A DNA stretch of 64,000 nucleotides from Lactifluus volemus (lineage: Eukaryota > Basidiomycota > Agaricomycetes > Russulales > Russulaceae): contig WTXI01000077.1 of NCBI GenBank assembly GCA_022376515.1, positions 62,001 to 126,000 of the forward strand. The letters run 5' to 3'. The translations under genes and the position numbers were made by a program. The notes beneath the pieces were generated by a model. The model was not told the DNA's origin, made no database searches, and saw only the letters and a program-made list of their open reading frames with translations. Positions 36,640 through 48,608 of this stretch are shown one piece after another; the stretch's first letter is position 1; each line of letters begins with the position of its first letter.

Positions 36640-36941
36640 GAGGTGGGTCAATCGGAAGGACGAAGCTTACCAAATAATTTTCCAGCGCCTCGGAACGGTT
36701 CGGTGATACTGCTGGAAGGGGTTGAATCTTGTTGGCTCCGTGGGAATTTTGCCGTAGAAATGTCGCAGGCGAAGACTTGAATGTTGCGATCACGAACCTC
36801 AGGCAGCGATGCAAAATCAAAGACCCAGGCGCCAGTGCCAGTGGCGAGGTCAATCACTTTGGAGATATGGGCGATATCTACCTCAGGCGGAACAAGTTGA
36901 GGATATCCGAACATGGTCTGCGTGCCTGTGTCCGTCCGCAT
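36640..36941 (-). pseudogene. class I methyltransferase, N-terminal fragment
   Basis: Minus-strand frame from 36941 shows the SAM-binding motif I in KVIDLATGTGAWVFDFA and motif II-like IQVFACDIS, followed by TAKFP. This is the start of a Rossmann-fold methyltransferase of the fungal secondary-metabolism type. After ITEPFRGAGKLFG the frame ends at 36648 and the next 300 bp do not continue the fold, so the 3' part is lost. Confidence 0.55.
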
Positions 36942-36959
36942 GAAACGTCAGGTTGACAA

Positions 36960-37241
36960 GCCTTGAAAAGCTTGAAAGTACAATATTCTTCCACGCACCA
37001 AGAGATGTCGGAATTGTTTTTCATCGAAGAAGTACTTGGTGAAAGAATTAGAGTCGGGTGACATTGGTGATGGCTAGCAGCTATAACAGTGAAGGTAGGG
37101 GGTCGTTGATTAATCTGCAGTAGAGCTGGGATGAACTTGAAAGCGTAGTGAGCTGATCAAGCTGAGACAGCCAATATCCAACTTGGCCATCATATATAGA
37201 GGGAGTGCTGCATGTGATTTCACTTCCTGCTTTGTATTTAT
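36960..37241. other. intergenic
   Basis: Nothing recognised. It separates the methyltransferase and Crinkler-like remnants, both on the minus strand. Confidence 0.5.
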
Positions 37242-38175
37242 TTAAGCTCCTTGAATGACAGGTGGGAGTTTGCCTGTGGGTGGGACAGGAAGTGCGGTGT
37301 AGACTGGGGAGGCGGCGGTCGTTGTTTTGCCAGCGGGTGCCCCACGCCTCAATGGCAGCGATTTTTTCTGCCTGTCGTTGGTAGCTGATAGCGTGGGGTT
37401 CGAGGTGGTCGGGCGCCAGCCTGAGGGGCCGCGTGGCGATTGTGTTGGTGGGGTGCCTGGCACGGGCGAAGCCGGGTAGCGAGCGGACACCCTCCAGGCG
37501 AAAACCGAGTTAAAATACGAGCCTAACTCATCAAAGAAATACCGGACGTGATCCTCTTTGACGACGGAGCTTTTGAGACCTGTCGCTTTGCTCAACGTCC
37601 TTGGGTGCGTGTTGAAAGTATTCGCCAAATTCGTGAATGTGAATGAGAGCCTGAGGTCCTGTGACGACTTTCAACGACCAAACTGGTATGTGATCAAAAA
37701 ACAAACATACTGGATCAGACTGAATGCGACGCCGCTGCCTCAGTTTACTTGAGAAACTCCGGTTCAGTGCCAAGAAATTCAGAGATCCCGTTGGGCCCGA
37801 GGGCAGCCCGCCCAAAGCTTCCTTGAACATCCGCTTATGATGGTGATCGAGGGCCAAAGTTCAGGTCGTCCGGCATCAGTCATCTGAACAAGCGTCGGGC
37901 TGACAATTCCACCCGAAACGTATACGAGGATATTGACCATCTCCTGGTGGTTGAATCGGGAATATTTTGGACAGTTTGCGAGACCCGTGACCCAGCTCCG
38001 TTTTGTCGGCCATTTCCGCCAACTGTCTGATATTGTCGCCGTCACAGAATTCGGTCCGATAGAGGATAAGTCTATCAGCGTCGATATTCTTCAAGCCATA
38101 TCTCCGAAACATTGCTTCTCTCAGATGGCCAACAGTCTGCGAGCTTTCGATCTCGATAGGGAACGCGAGGCTGTG
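37242..38175 (-). pseudogene. Crinkler-like gene, copy C, frameshifted and 3' replaced
   Basis: From 38175 the minus strand reads FPIEIESSQTVGHLREA, KNIDADRLILYRTEF and SRKLSKIFPIQPP, the Crinkler N-terminal ubiquitin-like domain. A one-base change near 37935 shifts NILVYVSGG out of frame. The middle (VRYFFDELGSYF) is present, but the REase part found in copies A and B is missing. After AWR the frame enters a Pro/Ser/Thr-rich sequence (SPVPGTPPTQSPRGPSGW) not found in the other copies. Clearly inactive. Confidence 0.75.
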
Positions 38176-38219
38176 TAGATCAATCCCATGGACGAAAAGT
38201 AGCAGTTTTTTTTAGTCAT

Positions 38220-39390
38220 AATTGCAGACCAGGAGGGAAATAAGAGAATGTCGTGGAAAGGGGAGTCGTGGGTATCACTGAAGAAGGAAGCTTTGTCACA
38301 CGAACTCACACGAACGGCGCGACCTGTCTGTCGTGCCAGCCCAGCCTTAAAAATCCCGTGATGGAGAAGCCGAGTGTCTTGTCTCGCTTTTCATTCAAGC
38401 CGGTCGAGAGGTCGAGACGCGGTCCAGGAGAGTTATTGATGCCCGGAGTGTGGTGCGCCAGCTGAATGCCGTCAAGTATTAGGTGGCGGGATACAGTACT
38501 GTATGATAAAGTCGAAATTGAATGTCCGAGCGTGGGAACGAACAAAAACGAGCAGGAGTAAACGCGAGAACGCGGGAAGGCACGCAAGATGGGAAGGAAA
38601 CGAAAATGGGTACGACACTGTCAATGCCCTTACAACTGATTATTCGAAAGTATTTATGCCAGTCCATGTAGCTATCAATATAGCTACCAATTGCTACAAC
38701 AACATGCGTGAACATAAGAAATAATGTATGGGCGCGCTTGGTCCTCGAATGAGGCTGCGGCCTCGTGAAACGCGCGAGGGGGCCTTGGAAATAAGTAGAA
38801 CTATCTGAAAAGAATGGGCGCGCGCCCCCAACGGGGAGTGTTCGTGATCCAGTCCGGGTTGCCCTCAGGGCGCCGATGACGATGGCGTCGCCTTCCTCGG
38901 TCCCCTCTGACCTCCCGCAGCCAACTCCTCTCCTCCCAAAGCGCCAACATATGAGAGCAAGAGCACAGTGAAGGTACGTACTTCCTAGGTTTCCATGATA
39001 TCACTGATAGCGATACTGTACCCGTGTGCAGTGTACTCCTTCATTTACCCATAGTGGTTTTAGTCTGAAAATTCGATGAGATGAGCATTGACAAGATCAT
39101 CTGGCCAGCTCTCTTTTGAGGTGCGAGGCACAGTGACTCAGATGACGAGGAATGGCGCAATAACCCCAAATGTGGTAATTGTGGCTAGCGCCCCTTTTTT
39201 CCCTTTCATCCACCTCGACGCAACTCTACACTCAACAACCACAGACACACTTACCACCGCCTTTGTTGATAACCCTCCCTCCTTTTATACCAGTTTGTTC
39301 CCCCCATTTCATGTCTCGCTGGAAAAGTAGCTGATTATCCACTGTGAAAGACCTCAATTCAATTTGAAACACCAGGAACTGTCTCGACTC
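38220..39390. other. intergenic, no gene seen
   Basis: About 1.2 kb of unassigned DNA. A patch near 38818 (CCCCCAACGGGGA) resembles part of the insertion at 1148-1612. Confidence 0.5.
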
Positions 39391-42252
39391 ATGCAACTAC
39401 AAGAATTGCATGCACCTGTATCCACTTCAAGTCCCGCTATCCAAACCTCTGCCCTGACCGGATTCAAGTTTTCGACTATTGGTCAACAGCCCACCCTCTT
39501 ACAAAGGATGAGCGATATTCCCCATATTCCACTTCATCATCTTTCATCAAACAAGAGTCTTTCTCAAAAACAGACTCACACGTCACCCAGTCGTTCCCAT
39601 CCCACATTACTTCAGTCATTTGCAACGGGCCCATCTTCAGTGGAACGTGACGGAGCTACGAATCTGTTACTCGCTCAACACACGAATCCCCTTCCTATCG
39701 CCCCTACATCATCTCTGTCGTCTGAACCTCTGAACGATATCATCTCTCCCCAGTCCCAGGATCTCATCCGCGCGTCTGTAGTCCCAGATCTTCAATACCC
39801 GATTTCCCCTCATGAAGTAGAAAGAGACCCACAGCCAACGCCTATGGATGAGGATACTTCCCACTACTTCTCCCACCCTCCTATCATGCCATCCATATCT
39901 CGTCCCGATGATCTCAGCCTCGGAACTGGCGTCGCTGGTGGAACCTCTGATAATCCAACTGCTTCTTCACCATCAATTTCGTCCCAATCCACAGGCAATG
40001 ACACTTCCACTGAGCCCAAGCAAGGATGCCAGCCTGTCGAACACTTGATCAAATTGGCCTCTGCTCGTGATGAGTGGTTGTCCAAGTTTCGTGTCACATT
40101 CGATCACCGGTCTGGCGAGCTATCCACCGTCTGTACAGATGCACGGCACGCGACGCGAGTTGTACAAGATCACATCGGACCATTGAAGTGGCTGGCGAGG
40201 AAGACGTGCGCACAAGCCGAGCAAATGCTGCAGGAGGCGGTCAAAACACGTAACTTGTCAGATCGTCTGATGACTTGTATCGATGTCCTCAGTGAAGACG
40301 TGCTGGGCGCGAATACTCATATGGGCCGTGCGACGGAGTGTTCTGACCAGATGGCACGGTTTGTCCGGGTAGAATTCTTCGATTCGCTGGCAACTCTGCG
40401 CACTCAGGAGAAAGAGAGCATCGTAGTCGTTGAGACAGAACTTGCGGAGCACGCCGCCAAAGAAAGTGCGCCTCACTATCGGGAGGGGCTACAACGGCGG
40501 CTAGGATATCAAAATGCCGAAGAGCAAGAGAAGGAATCTGCGAAACAAGAAGCTGCACATAGGCGAACAGAAGAACAATGCGAAGCTGTCAAGAAGGAGC
40601 TGTACGATGAACAGCATTCCGGAGTCATGGCGGGAACACCTCTTGCGAATGAAGCACATGCACAGTTTAATCAAGCCGAACGGGTTCTTGACACAGCCGG
40701 AGCTAGCTCTGGATCTCCTGTTCGCGGTTCCGATGCGCCTCTCGGTGTTTCCCCCCTCTCTTATCAAGCGTCATCCCAACTGTCTGCTCCCAGGACTAAC
40801 ACCGAGATCGCGGCGTCCCCCTGCAATTCAGCTGAACAAACCATTCCTGGATGCATGTGCTTCGACCCTCCACAGACAGAAATCCGGCCTGCCGTTAACA
40901 CGGATTTGTCTCGGAGCTCAACTAACTCAGCACCAGAGATGCACCAGGGAAACGTTGGCGAAGCGCCACAACATTCTTGTTTCGGACAAGTTTCTCGCGA
41001 ACCGACGCACGAGCAGGTGCAACGTGATGCTCCAGGTTGGGTAGCACCCAAGCAGGAATGGCAAGAAGTCGAAATCGAGCGAGGCTCCTCCGTAGACCAG
41101 GTACCTGCTGAGCGCATGCAATCACCCTTTCTCCAGCCCTTGGCAGAGGTAGTTGATACCATCAGCCACCAAGATCGGCAGCAGGGCATCACTCGCGATG
41201 CTCTAACCCAGGACCAGATCAATGACCAGCACGCTCGAGCTTCATCTACATCAGGATCGTGTGCAGATTCATTGCAGGCTACGAAGCCCGAGGACCAGCA
41301 GCAGCAGCACACTTACATGTCCGCACCAGCACCTTCCCAGGAAGAAGGGCCAATCCACCCTCAAGATTCCCTTCACAACCGTGTTGTTCCGACCACGGAT
41401 GTGCGAGCATACGGTAGAAGAGATTCAATGTCGAGCGATCGATCCCAATCGCCCGTGAATGAACGTAATCGGCGTTCTCTGGGTCCCCCTTCCTATCCAA
41501 GGAAACCTCGGTCTCGATCACCTTCGCCTTCATACCCACGTAAGCGGGCATATTTTGGAACGCCACGCGGGACTGCTAAACCACCTCGATCACGTGAGCA
41601 TTGGCACTCCGCTCATGATTGGGACAAAAGATGGAGTCATGACCGCGACCTTGCAAGAAGCCAAGCCGACAGCCCACGTCACCACCGACCCCCCCTGTCG
41701 CGGGGAACCTTCAATACATATCCATCTCCCTCACCACCTCCATCACCACGACCATACGGACCTGAACATTCGTCTTGGAGACATGATTTGGGTAGTCGCC
41801 CGCTTGTAGCCGAGCATGGCCCTCAGCAATCTGTCGATGCGCATGGGCGAGAAAGCCGAGTGGAGGTACTCCGAGTCAATGCCAATTCAGGCCGTTATGA
41901 TCCGCCTTACGAAGGGACAAAAGTAACTCGGGTTCCCGAGGAGCAGCAGCAGCAACAGCCGTCATCGGCAAGCATGGGAGAGCGCAACCGGACGCCAACT
42001 CCACCGCCAAGGACGGGAGAGGCAGATATAAGTCTCTTGGGACGAATTGATATGAACAACTTGGATGTCCGCGGACATGGTCAAGGACGTCCTTCACTAA
42101 GCGTAACACGTGGAAGACGGCGAGGCGTGCGGGGTAGTTCCAGCGGCAGTGCACCTCCCACTCCGCCACTGTTGTCGCGGATCAGTGAGATTGCACGCCC
42201 AACATGTATGGCATCCACGCTGTCATTGTCTGATCGTATGCAGCAAGACTGA
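39391..42252 (+). CDS. large disordered RS-rich coiled-coil protein
   Basis: A single frame without introns gives 953 residues from the ATG at 39391 (the frame is open slightly upstream without ATG). The first ~220 residues are Ser/Thr/Pro rich. A helical region with a charged coiled coil (EKESIVVVETELAEHAAK; EEQEKESAKQEAAHRRTEEQ) spans about 260-415. The C-terminal third has RS/SP-rich segments (SMSSDRSQSPVNERN; RKPRSRSPSPSYPRKR) and poly-Gln (EEQQQQQ). It may be a nuclear or RNA-associated scaffold; no domain is recognised. Its 3' third is duplicated as fragments near 50.9 and 59.4 kb, all starting at the same point (about 41583). Confidence 0.75.
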   Translation: MQLQELHAPVSTSSPAIQTSALTGFKFSTIGQQPTLLQRMSDIPHIPLHHLSSNKSLSQKQTHTSPSRSHPTLLQSFATGPSSVERDGATNLLLAQHTNPLPIAPTSSLSSEPLNDIISPQSQDLIRASVVPDLQYPISPHEVERDPQPTPMDEDTSHYFSHPPIMPSISRPDDLSLGTGVAGGTSDNPTASSPSISSQSTGNDTSTEPKQGCQPVEHLIKLASARDEWLSKFRVTFDHRSGELSTVCTDARHATRVVQDHIGPLKWLARKTCAQAEQMLQEAVKTRNLSDRLMTCIDVLSEDVLGANTHMGRATECSDQMARFVRVEFFDSLATLRTQEKESIVVVETELAEHAAKESAPHYREGLQRRLGYQNAEEQEKESAKQEAAHRRTEEQCEAVKKELYDEQHSGVMAGTPLANEAHAQFNQAERVLDTAGASSGSPVRGSDAPLGVSPLSYQASSQLSAPRTNTEIAASPCNSAEQTIPGCMCFDPPQTEIRPAVNTDLSRSSTNSAPEMHQGNVGEAPQHSCFGQVSREPTHEQVQRDAPGWVAPKQEWQEVEIERGSSVDQVPAERMQSPFLQPLAEVVDTISHQDRQQGITRDALTQDQINDQHARASSTSGSCADSLQATKPEDQQQQHTYMSAPAPSQEEGPIHPQDSLHNRVVPTTDVRAYGRRDSMSSDRSQSPVNERNRRSLGPPSYPRKPRSRSPSPSYPRKRAYFGTPRGTAKPPRSREHWHSAHDWDKRWSHDRDLARSQADSPRHHRPPLSRGTFNTYPSPSPPPSPRPYGPEHSSWRHDLGSRPLVAEHGPQQSVDAHGRESRVEVLRVNANSGRYDPPYEGTKVTRVPEEQQQQQPSSASMGERNRTPTPPPRTGEADISLLGRIDMNNLDVRGHGQGRPSLSVTRGRRRGVRGSSSGSAPPTPPLLSRISEIARPTCMASTLSLSDRMQQD

Positions 42253-43144
42253 AGTTACTCAATTGAATCCTGGCCGCCGCATGGTATTTCCCATTTCCAA
42301 TGCTACAGTAAAACTTCTTTTCGTTTGGTTCTGTTTCCATGCATACACTATATACGTTTGAATCTTTCTCTCCCATCTTCGCGGCTCCACCATTGACTCG
42401 GTACGTGTCCTATTTTGTCTTCTAACATCCCTAGATGAGCCTTGCGACACTGGGGTCTCCTTTATTATGATGTAGTACGAAATAATGTGTAAAGCTCGTG
42501 TATATATATATACCCATGCCCAACACGAATTCACCTTCTGCCCTGCTTTTTGGCACGCCTATGGATGCGTGCGGTCTTGTAAGGCTCTCCACCGAAACAA
42601 GTGGTTCAAATTGTTGACAATACCGTGCCCTAGGCTCGAGGTGACGGCGTGGTTGGAAGGGGACTCACTTGCGCATGCTCAGGTCTGCCTACACCCCTGC
42701 TTCGGAATCGTCACTTCCTTCCTGTAGTGTACATGCCAGAACGATTAAAACATTTTCAGAGTCTCCGTGATTCAGACGAGGGATCTTTGAATCGCGCAGT
42801 TGGACATGATTCTACTTGAAAGAGTGAATAAAGGAGGAAGGCATGCCAATGGTGACCAGAGGGGCAATGGCGATCGTGATGGGAACATAGAAGACGCAAC
42901 AGAAAAGGCGCCGTCGTGCAGGGCTGTTGAATTTCGGCCGTCTCACGCTGACGCGCTGACGATTGGTTTGCGTGTCGCCTCGGGGAGCAGGGCAGCAGCG
43001 CGTTTCGCGAGTCATTATGTAATGTCCTTCCCGATATAGACTTGATAACAAAGTGGTGCGTGTTTGCCTCATGCCTCAACCTCTCACTCAACTCCTCCAT
43101 CAAACATTAACCATTACTACAGCTCAGGTCCTCAAATCTCCAGA
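42253..43144. other. spacer before NLR copy 2, duplicated at 59.86-60.85 kb
   Basis: This 0.9-kb spacer aligns along its length with 59860-60853, including the ATTTGGTTCTGTTTCCATAC-like word and the region just before the NLR ATG. It likely carries the NLR promoter. I see no gene. Confidence 0.65.
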
Positions 43145-46100
43145 ATGTCAAACATAAGCCGCTCTCAGGTCAGTGAACTCCAACCGAAACTCCAAGTGAC
43201 CAGTACGTATTTTTATGACAGTGCTCTGATAAGTACTAAATCGCTCTCCCTCGCCAGTCCTGAGAGCGCACAATCTTCCCCGTCTCAAGACCATCTTTGG
43301 GAAGAAAAGGAGATTTTACGCTACATTTACAGACGGGGAGAGGACATGGCAGACACGATCTGTGCGGAGCGTGGCACAATGCGTAGAATGGAACGAGACC
43401 GTCAACACATTGTGGGAATTGTCGTATCTTCATCCTTGCTAACATCTGAGTCTCCTACAGTACTGTACAACCACAATCTCGTGTTACGATATGTCTTTAT
43501 GCGAAAAGGACTACACGGAAAGACATCCTTGTTGGAAGCCAGGAGATAGCCTGCGAATCGCAACGCGGTTCGTTTCTTATTTCAAAAATATACCCATGTG
43601 TCTGGCTGAGCATCCTACATATAGAACTTGATGTTATTTTCGACAATCCTGACGGACGTCCGACGGAACTCGTTACACCTTCCTTAAGGATCACCATATC
43701 AGCAATCGGGAGTTCATCTATGACGGCGGCAGTCAATTCCCCAATCCTTATTAGCACACCTGTTGATCCGGAAAATCCTATCCCTGAAGGAGGTGCTGCA
43801 CATCCTACTGTTAAAAAGACAATGAACCCATGCAACGCGCAGCAGATCCCGCTCTTCTATCCCAAACGAGTAACCTTCCCATCGAGGGCGGTCCCTCTGT
43901 GGGAGCAGTACCAGACAGCCAGACGGAGATGTCAAATACGCTCGATGGCGCTGAGAAGGCATTTGAAACGATGAAGACATGGAGTAGTGCTGTTGAAAAA
44001 GTCAAGTGTGTAATCGACGTCGTCGGTCCAATCGCAGAGGTATACTTCAGAGAAGGTCTTATGCAGTGCTGGGCTAACTTACGCTCTTCAGCTGAGCCCA
44101 TATGCGAAGACGGCTTGGGCTCTGCTCTCATTTATTCCTCAGGTGCGTCTCCTTTCCCATTCGGAGAATATGGCGCATTCATTCACCTCGCTTTCAGACT
44201 TTACTACAGCAGGTCGCGCGTGATGACAACGTCAGAACACTACTTGGGGCAATACGTGACGGATTTGAATTTGCAAAGGAGGCGGCTATTTTGAGGAATA
44301 TCCAGCCGGGATCCATGCAAGTAAAAATCCTCGATGAGATGCTGCAGTGCGTCGCCAAATCTGCCGAATTCGTCGAGTCATATGCGAAGGATGTGCAAAT
44401 CGGTACGTCGTCTTGACCTCTCTCGTTGCTCAATATGAACGTGTGACTTTCAGGAAAGCGGGCTTTGAAGAATATTGTCGGCCAAGTTGACGGAAAAGTC
44501 GAAGAGTACCGCGCCACTCTTGTTCGACTTCGAGAAACGTTCCTCGCATATGCTGTTGTCAACACTCAGGCTACTGTCCTTCAGATGCGGGACGATAAGT
44601 TGAACCAAGCACTAGAAGCTGGTGCGTGATTCAGACAGCTCAAGACCGGATCGTCGAACTGACAATGAATATACAGAATTAGACGGAAAAATCAGAGAAT
44701 TACCCTATAGGGGAGGCTGGCGATACGGCGACGAGAAGCGATGTCTTCCAGGCACGCGTGAAGACTTTTTACACTTCATCGTCAAGTGGGTCGAGAATCC
44801 CAAATCTCAACGTGCGCTCGTTCTTCTCGGCCAAGCAGGAACAGGAAAATCATCGATTGCACATGAGGTTGCACGTCGTTTCGAAGGCAAATGTCTCGGC
44901 TCATACTCCGCCTTCTTGCGCAAGGAACAGTCCAAAGACGAGGCTTACATGCTTTTCACGACAATCTCTCGCGATCTCTCCGATCTCATTCCTGCGTACA
45001 AACACACCCTTGGAGAGGTCATCAAGAATAAATCGTCTCTTCGTGGTACCCGAGACTATCGTACACTTTTCGAAAACCTCCTCGTGGAACCGCTCAAGGA
45101 CCTGCCACTTCCCTGTCCAATTCTTATAGTTATCGATGCCTTGGATGAGAGTGGGGACGCAATCGGCAAAAATGGATTACATTCATTTCTCGCTGAGCAC
45201 CTCGTCGATCTCCCATCCGAATTCCGGATACTCGTCACCTCCAGGCCTGAAGATGGCATCGAGCCTGCGTTTCTCAAAGCTCCGTCCATCAATACGCTTT
45301 ACATGGATGATGCCGAACTGGCTCTCAAGACAGAGCAAGATATTGGGCTGTACCTTGAGAAGGAGCTCCCACCGGACGTATTCAAAAGCGATGGGGTCAA
45401 ACTAGCAGAAGCGGCAGAGGGCCTGTTTCAATGGGCAGCTGTCGCATGCGGGTTCATAAATAGCCCCCCTGCTAGCTTTGGCTTTAGCAAGAAAAAGTGT
45501 GTGCATCGCTTGTTGGGACACTCCCGAGATCGCAGTGGACAAGATCCGTTGGACAAGTTATATGAAGAAGTTCTGGAAGCGTACTTCAAACCGGATGAAG
45601 CACAGATTCTATTTCGGTCCGTAATGGGACAAATTTTCGCTGCGATCGAACCGCTCTCGATCGATTCTTTGATTGCTCTGCGAAGGCATGCCTCTATTGA
45701 CGAACCCGAGGATCCTGATCCAGCTGTCCAAATGCTCAGTCACCTCGGCTCGCTGCTGAGTAATGTGACTTCATCTGACCATACGCGTCCCATCGTTCCT
45801 CTCCATACATCATTCCGTGACTTTCTGACGAGCAAGAAGGGTGGTGTGTTTTACGTGTACCTTCAGGATTCGCACCGTCAGTTGGCACATTCCTGCCTTG
45901 CTTCGATGGTCGACAAACTGGAGTTCAACATTTGCAAACTGGAGTCATCATATGTTGCGAACAGCGACATTCCAGATCTTGAATCTCGAATTATGAGATA
46001 CATTTCACCTGCTTTGTCGTATTCCTGCCGTTTCTGGGGCGATCACTTAGATCATCTTACTTTCGATGATGATCTATTCATGAAACTTCGATCCTTGCTC

Positions 46101-48608
46101 GAGACAAAGTTTCTGTTTTGGCTGGAAGTACTAAGTCTCAAGAGCTGTATAGGCCTTTCTTTACGGACATTGTCATTCCTGTCGATGTGGTTGCAGCCGG
46201 AGGTAGGTACTCGTCACAATTCAGTATGACATGTGGTAACTTTTGGGTACAAATCGTAATAGGATTCGCAAATGGAGGTGAAGAATTTGTTGGGATTAGT
46301 GAATGATGCGTCGAGGTTTGTGCGGTATTTCGGAATGACGATGGCGAGGAGCACTCCGCATATCTATGTCTCGGCGCTCCCATTCACACCCAGCTCTTCC
46401 CACATCTTCAATCGATACATTCGCAAATTCCCTTGTACATTGACTTTGGAGCGTGGGCAGTTGTCTCACTGGCCGGCATTGGAAATGGCCATTCAAGCAC
46501 ATCACGGCATGGTCAATTCTGTTGCTTTCTCGCCAGACGGGCAGCGCGTCGCATCGGCCTCGGACGATAAAACGATTCGGGTGTGGGATGCCACAACGGG
46601 ACAGATGGTAGCGGGCCCGTTTACTGGACACACCAATTGTGTCAATTCTGTTGCATTCTCACCAGATGGACTGCGCATCGCATCGGCCTCGGACGATAAA
46701 ACGATTTGGGTGTGGGATGCCACAACAGGACAGATGGTAGCGGGCCCGTTTACTGGACACACCAATTCGGTCTATTCTGTTGCATTCTCACCAGACGGAC
46801 TGCGCATCGCATCGGCCTCGGGCGATAAAACGATTCGGGTGTGGGATGCCATAACGGGACAAATGGTAGCGGGCCCGTTTACTGGACACACCAGTTGGAT
46901 CGGTTCTGTTGCATTCTCGCCAGACGGACTGCGCATCGCATCGGCCTCGGACGATAAAACGATTCAGGTGTGGGATGCCACAACAGGACAGATGGTAGCG
47001 GGCCCGGTCACTGGACACACTAGTCATGTCAATTCTGTTGCATTCTCACCAGACGGACTGCGCATCGCATCGGCCTCGGGCGATAAAACGATTCGGGTAT
47101 GGGATGCCACAACAGGAAAGATGGTAGCGGGCCCGTTTACTGGACACACCCATTGGGTCCGTTCTGTTGCATTCTCACCAGACGGACTGCGCATCGCATC
47201 GGCCTCGGACGATGAAACGATTCGGGTGTGGGATGCCACAACAGGACAGATTGTAGCGGGCCCGTTTACTGGACACACCGATTGGCTCTGTTCTGTTGCA
47301 TTCTCGCCAGACGGACTGCGCATTGCATCGGCCTCGAGAGATAAAACGATTCGGGTGTGGGATGCCACAATGGGACAGATGGTAGCGGACCCGTTTACTG
47401 GACACACCAATTCGGTCTATTCTGTTGCATTCTCTCCAGACGGACTGCGCATCGCATCGGCCTCGGACGATAAAACGATTCGGGTGTGGGATGCCACAAC
47501 AGGAAAGATGGTAGCGGGCCCGTCTACTGGACACACCGATCGGGTCCGTTCTGTTGCATTCTCACCAGACGGACTGTGCATCGCATCGGCCTCGGACGAT
47601 AAAACGATTCGGGTGTGGGATGCCACAACAGGACAGATGGTAGCGGGCCCGTTTACTGGACACACCAATCCGGTCTATTCTGTTGCATTCTCACCAGACG
47701 GACTGTGCATCGCATCGTCCTCGCACGATAAAACGATTCGGGTGTGGGATGCCACAACGGAACAGATGGTAGCGGGCCCGTTTACTGGACACGCCGATCT
47801 GGTCTATTCTGTTGCATTCTCACCAGACGGACTGCGCATCGCATCGGCCTCGGACGATAAAACGATTCGGGTGTGGGATGCCACAACGGGACAGATGGTA
47901 GCGGGCCTGTTGACTGGACACACTAATCATGTCAATTCTGTTGCATTCTCGCCAGACGGACTGCGCATCGCATCGGCCTCGTCCGATAAAACAATTCGGG
48001 TGTGGGATGCCACAACGGGACAGATGGTAGCGGGTCCATTCACTGGACACACCAATCCGGTCTATTCTGTTGCATTCTCACCAGATGGACTGCGCATCGC
48101 ATCGGCCTCGCACGATAAAACGATTCGGGTGTGGGATGCCACAACGGGACAGATGGTAGCGGGCCCATTTACTGGCCACATCGGTTCGGTCTATTCTGTT
48201 GCATTCTCGCCAGACGGACTGCGCATCGCATCGGGCTCGTCCGATTGCACGATTCGGATGTGGGATGCCACAACGGGACAGATTGCAATGGGCCCGTTCA
48301 CCGATTTGATCAGATCTGTCCGCGAGCAGCACACTGCCTCAGGGTCAGGCGACTGTACAATTCATGTCGAGAGTATCGTGACCGAAGATATTGAGAAGCT
48401 CCTATTTACAGACCAATCCCTGGTTGGTGGTGATGGTTGGATATGTGGAGAACCCAAACAGCTTCTTTTATGGATCCCCGCGCTTCACAGGCCGTGTCTT
48501 CATGGTCCAAGGACGGTCTGGATTGCAGCCGAGCATCAGACCCGGCTTGATTTCTCAAAATTCATGCATGGATCAAATTGGGGTAAAATATATGACCGGA
48601 ATATCTGA
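43145..48608 (+). CDS. C2-NACHT-WD40 NLR receptor, copy 2 (one-base frameshift)
   Basis: Exons 43145-43202, 43258-43420, 43461-44039, 44092-44142, 44198-44402, 44454-44621, 44677-46202 and 46263-48608 would encode about 1698 residues. Domains in order: C2-like domain (ILRAHNLPRLKTIFGKKRR; GERTWQTRSV) at about 18-130; helical region; NACHT with Walker A GQAGTGKSS (44829 on), Walker B ILIVIDALDES and RILVTSRPEDG; a winged-helix-like part; then 14 WD40 repeats (46509-48314) and a conserved tail. Exon 3 is one base shorter than in copy 3 (GTTAAAAAGAC at 43810-43820), which shifts the frame. Either it is a pseudogene or the A-run is a sequence error. Function: ligand-triggered STAND immune or allorecognition switch, by family. 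Confidence 0.85.
46509..48314 (+). repeat. 14 tandem WD40 units of exactly 129 bp
   Basis: Each 43-codon unit follows the pattern [31 protein letters not shown]-x with no indel over 1806 bp. Residues 1, 3, 19 and 43 vary widely (for example position 1 is M, C, S, W, H, R, P or L) while the rest is nearly constant at DNA level. This fits repeat homogenisation plus diversifying selection on the exposed face, as known for HNWD-type receptors. A degenerate partial unit follows. Confidence 0.95.
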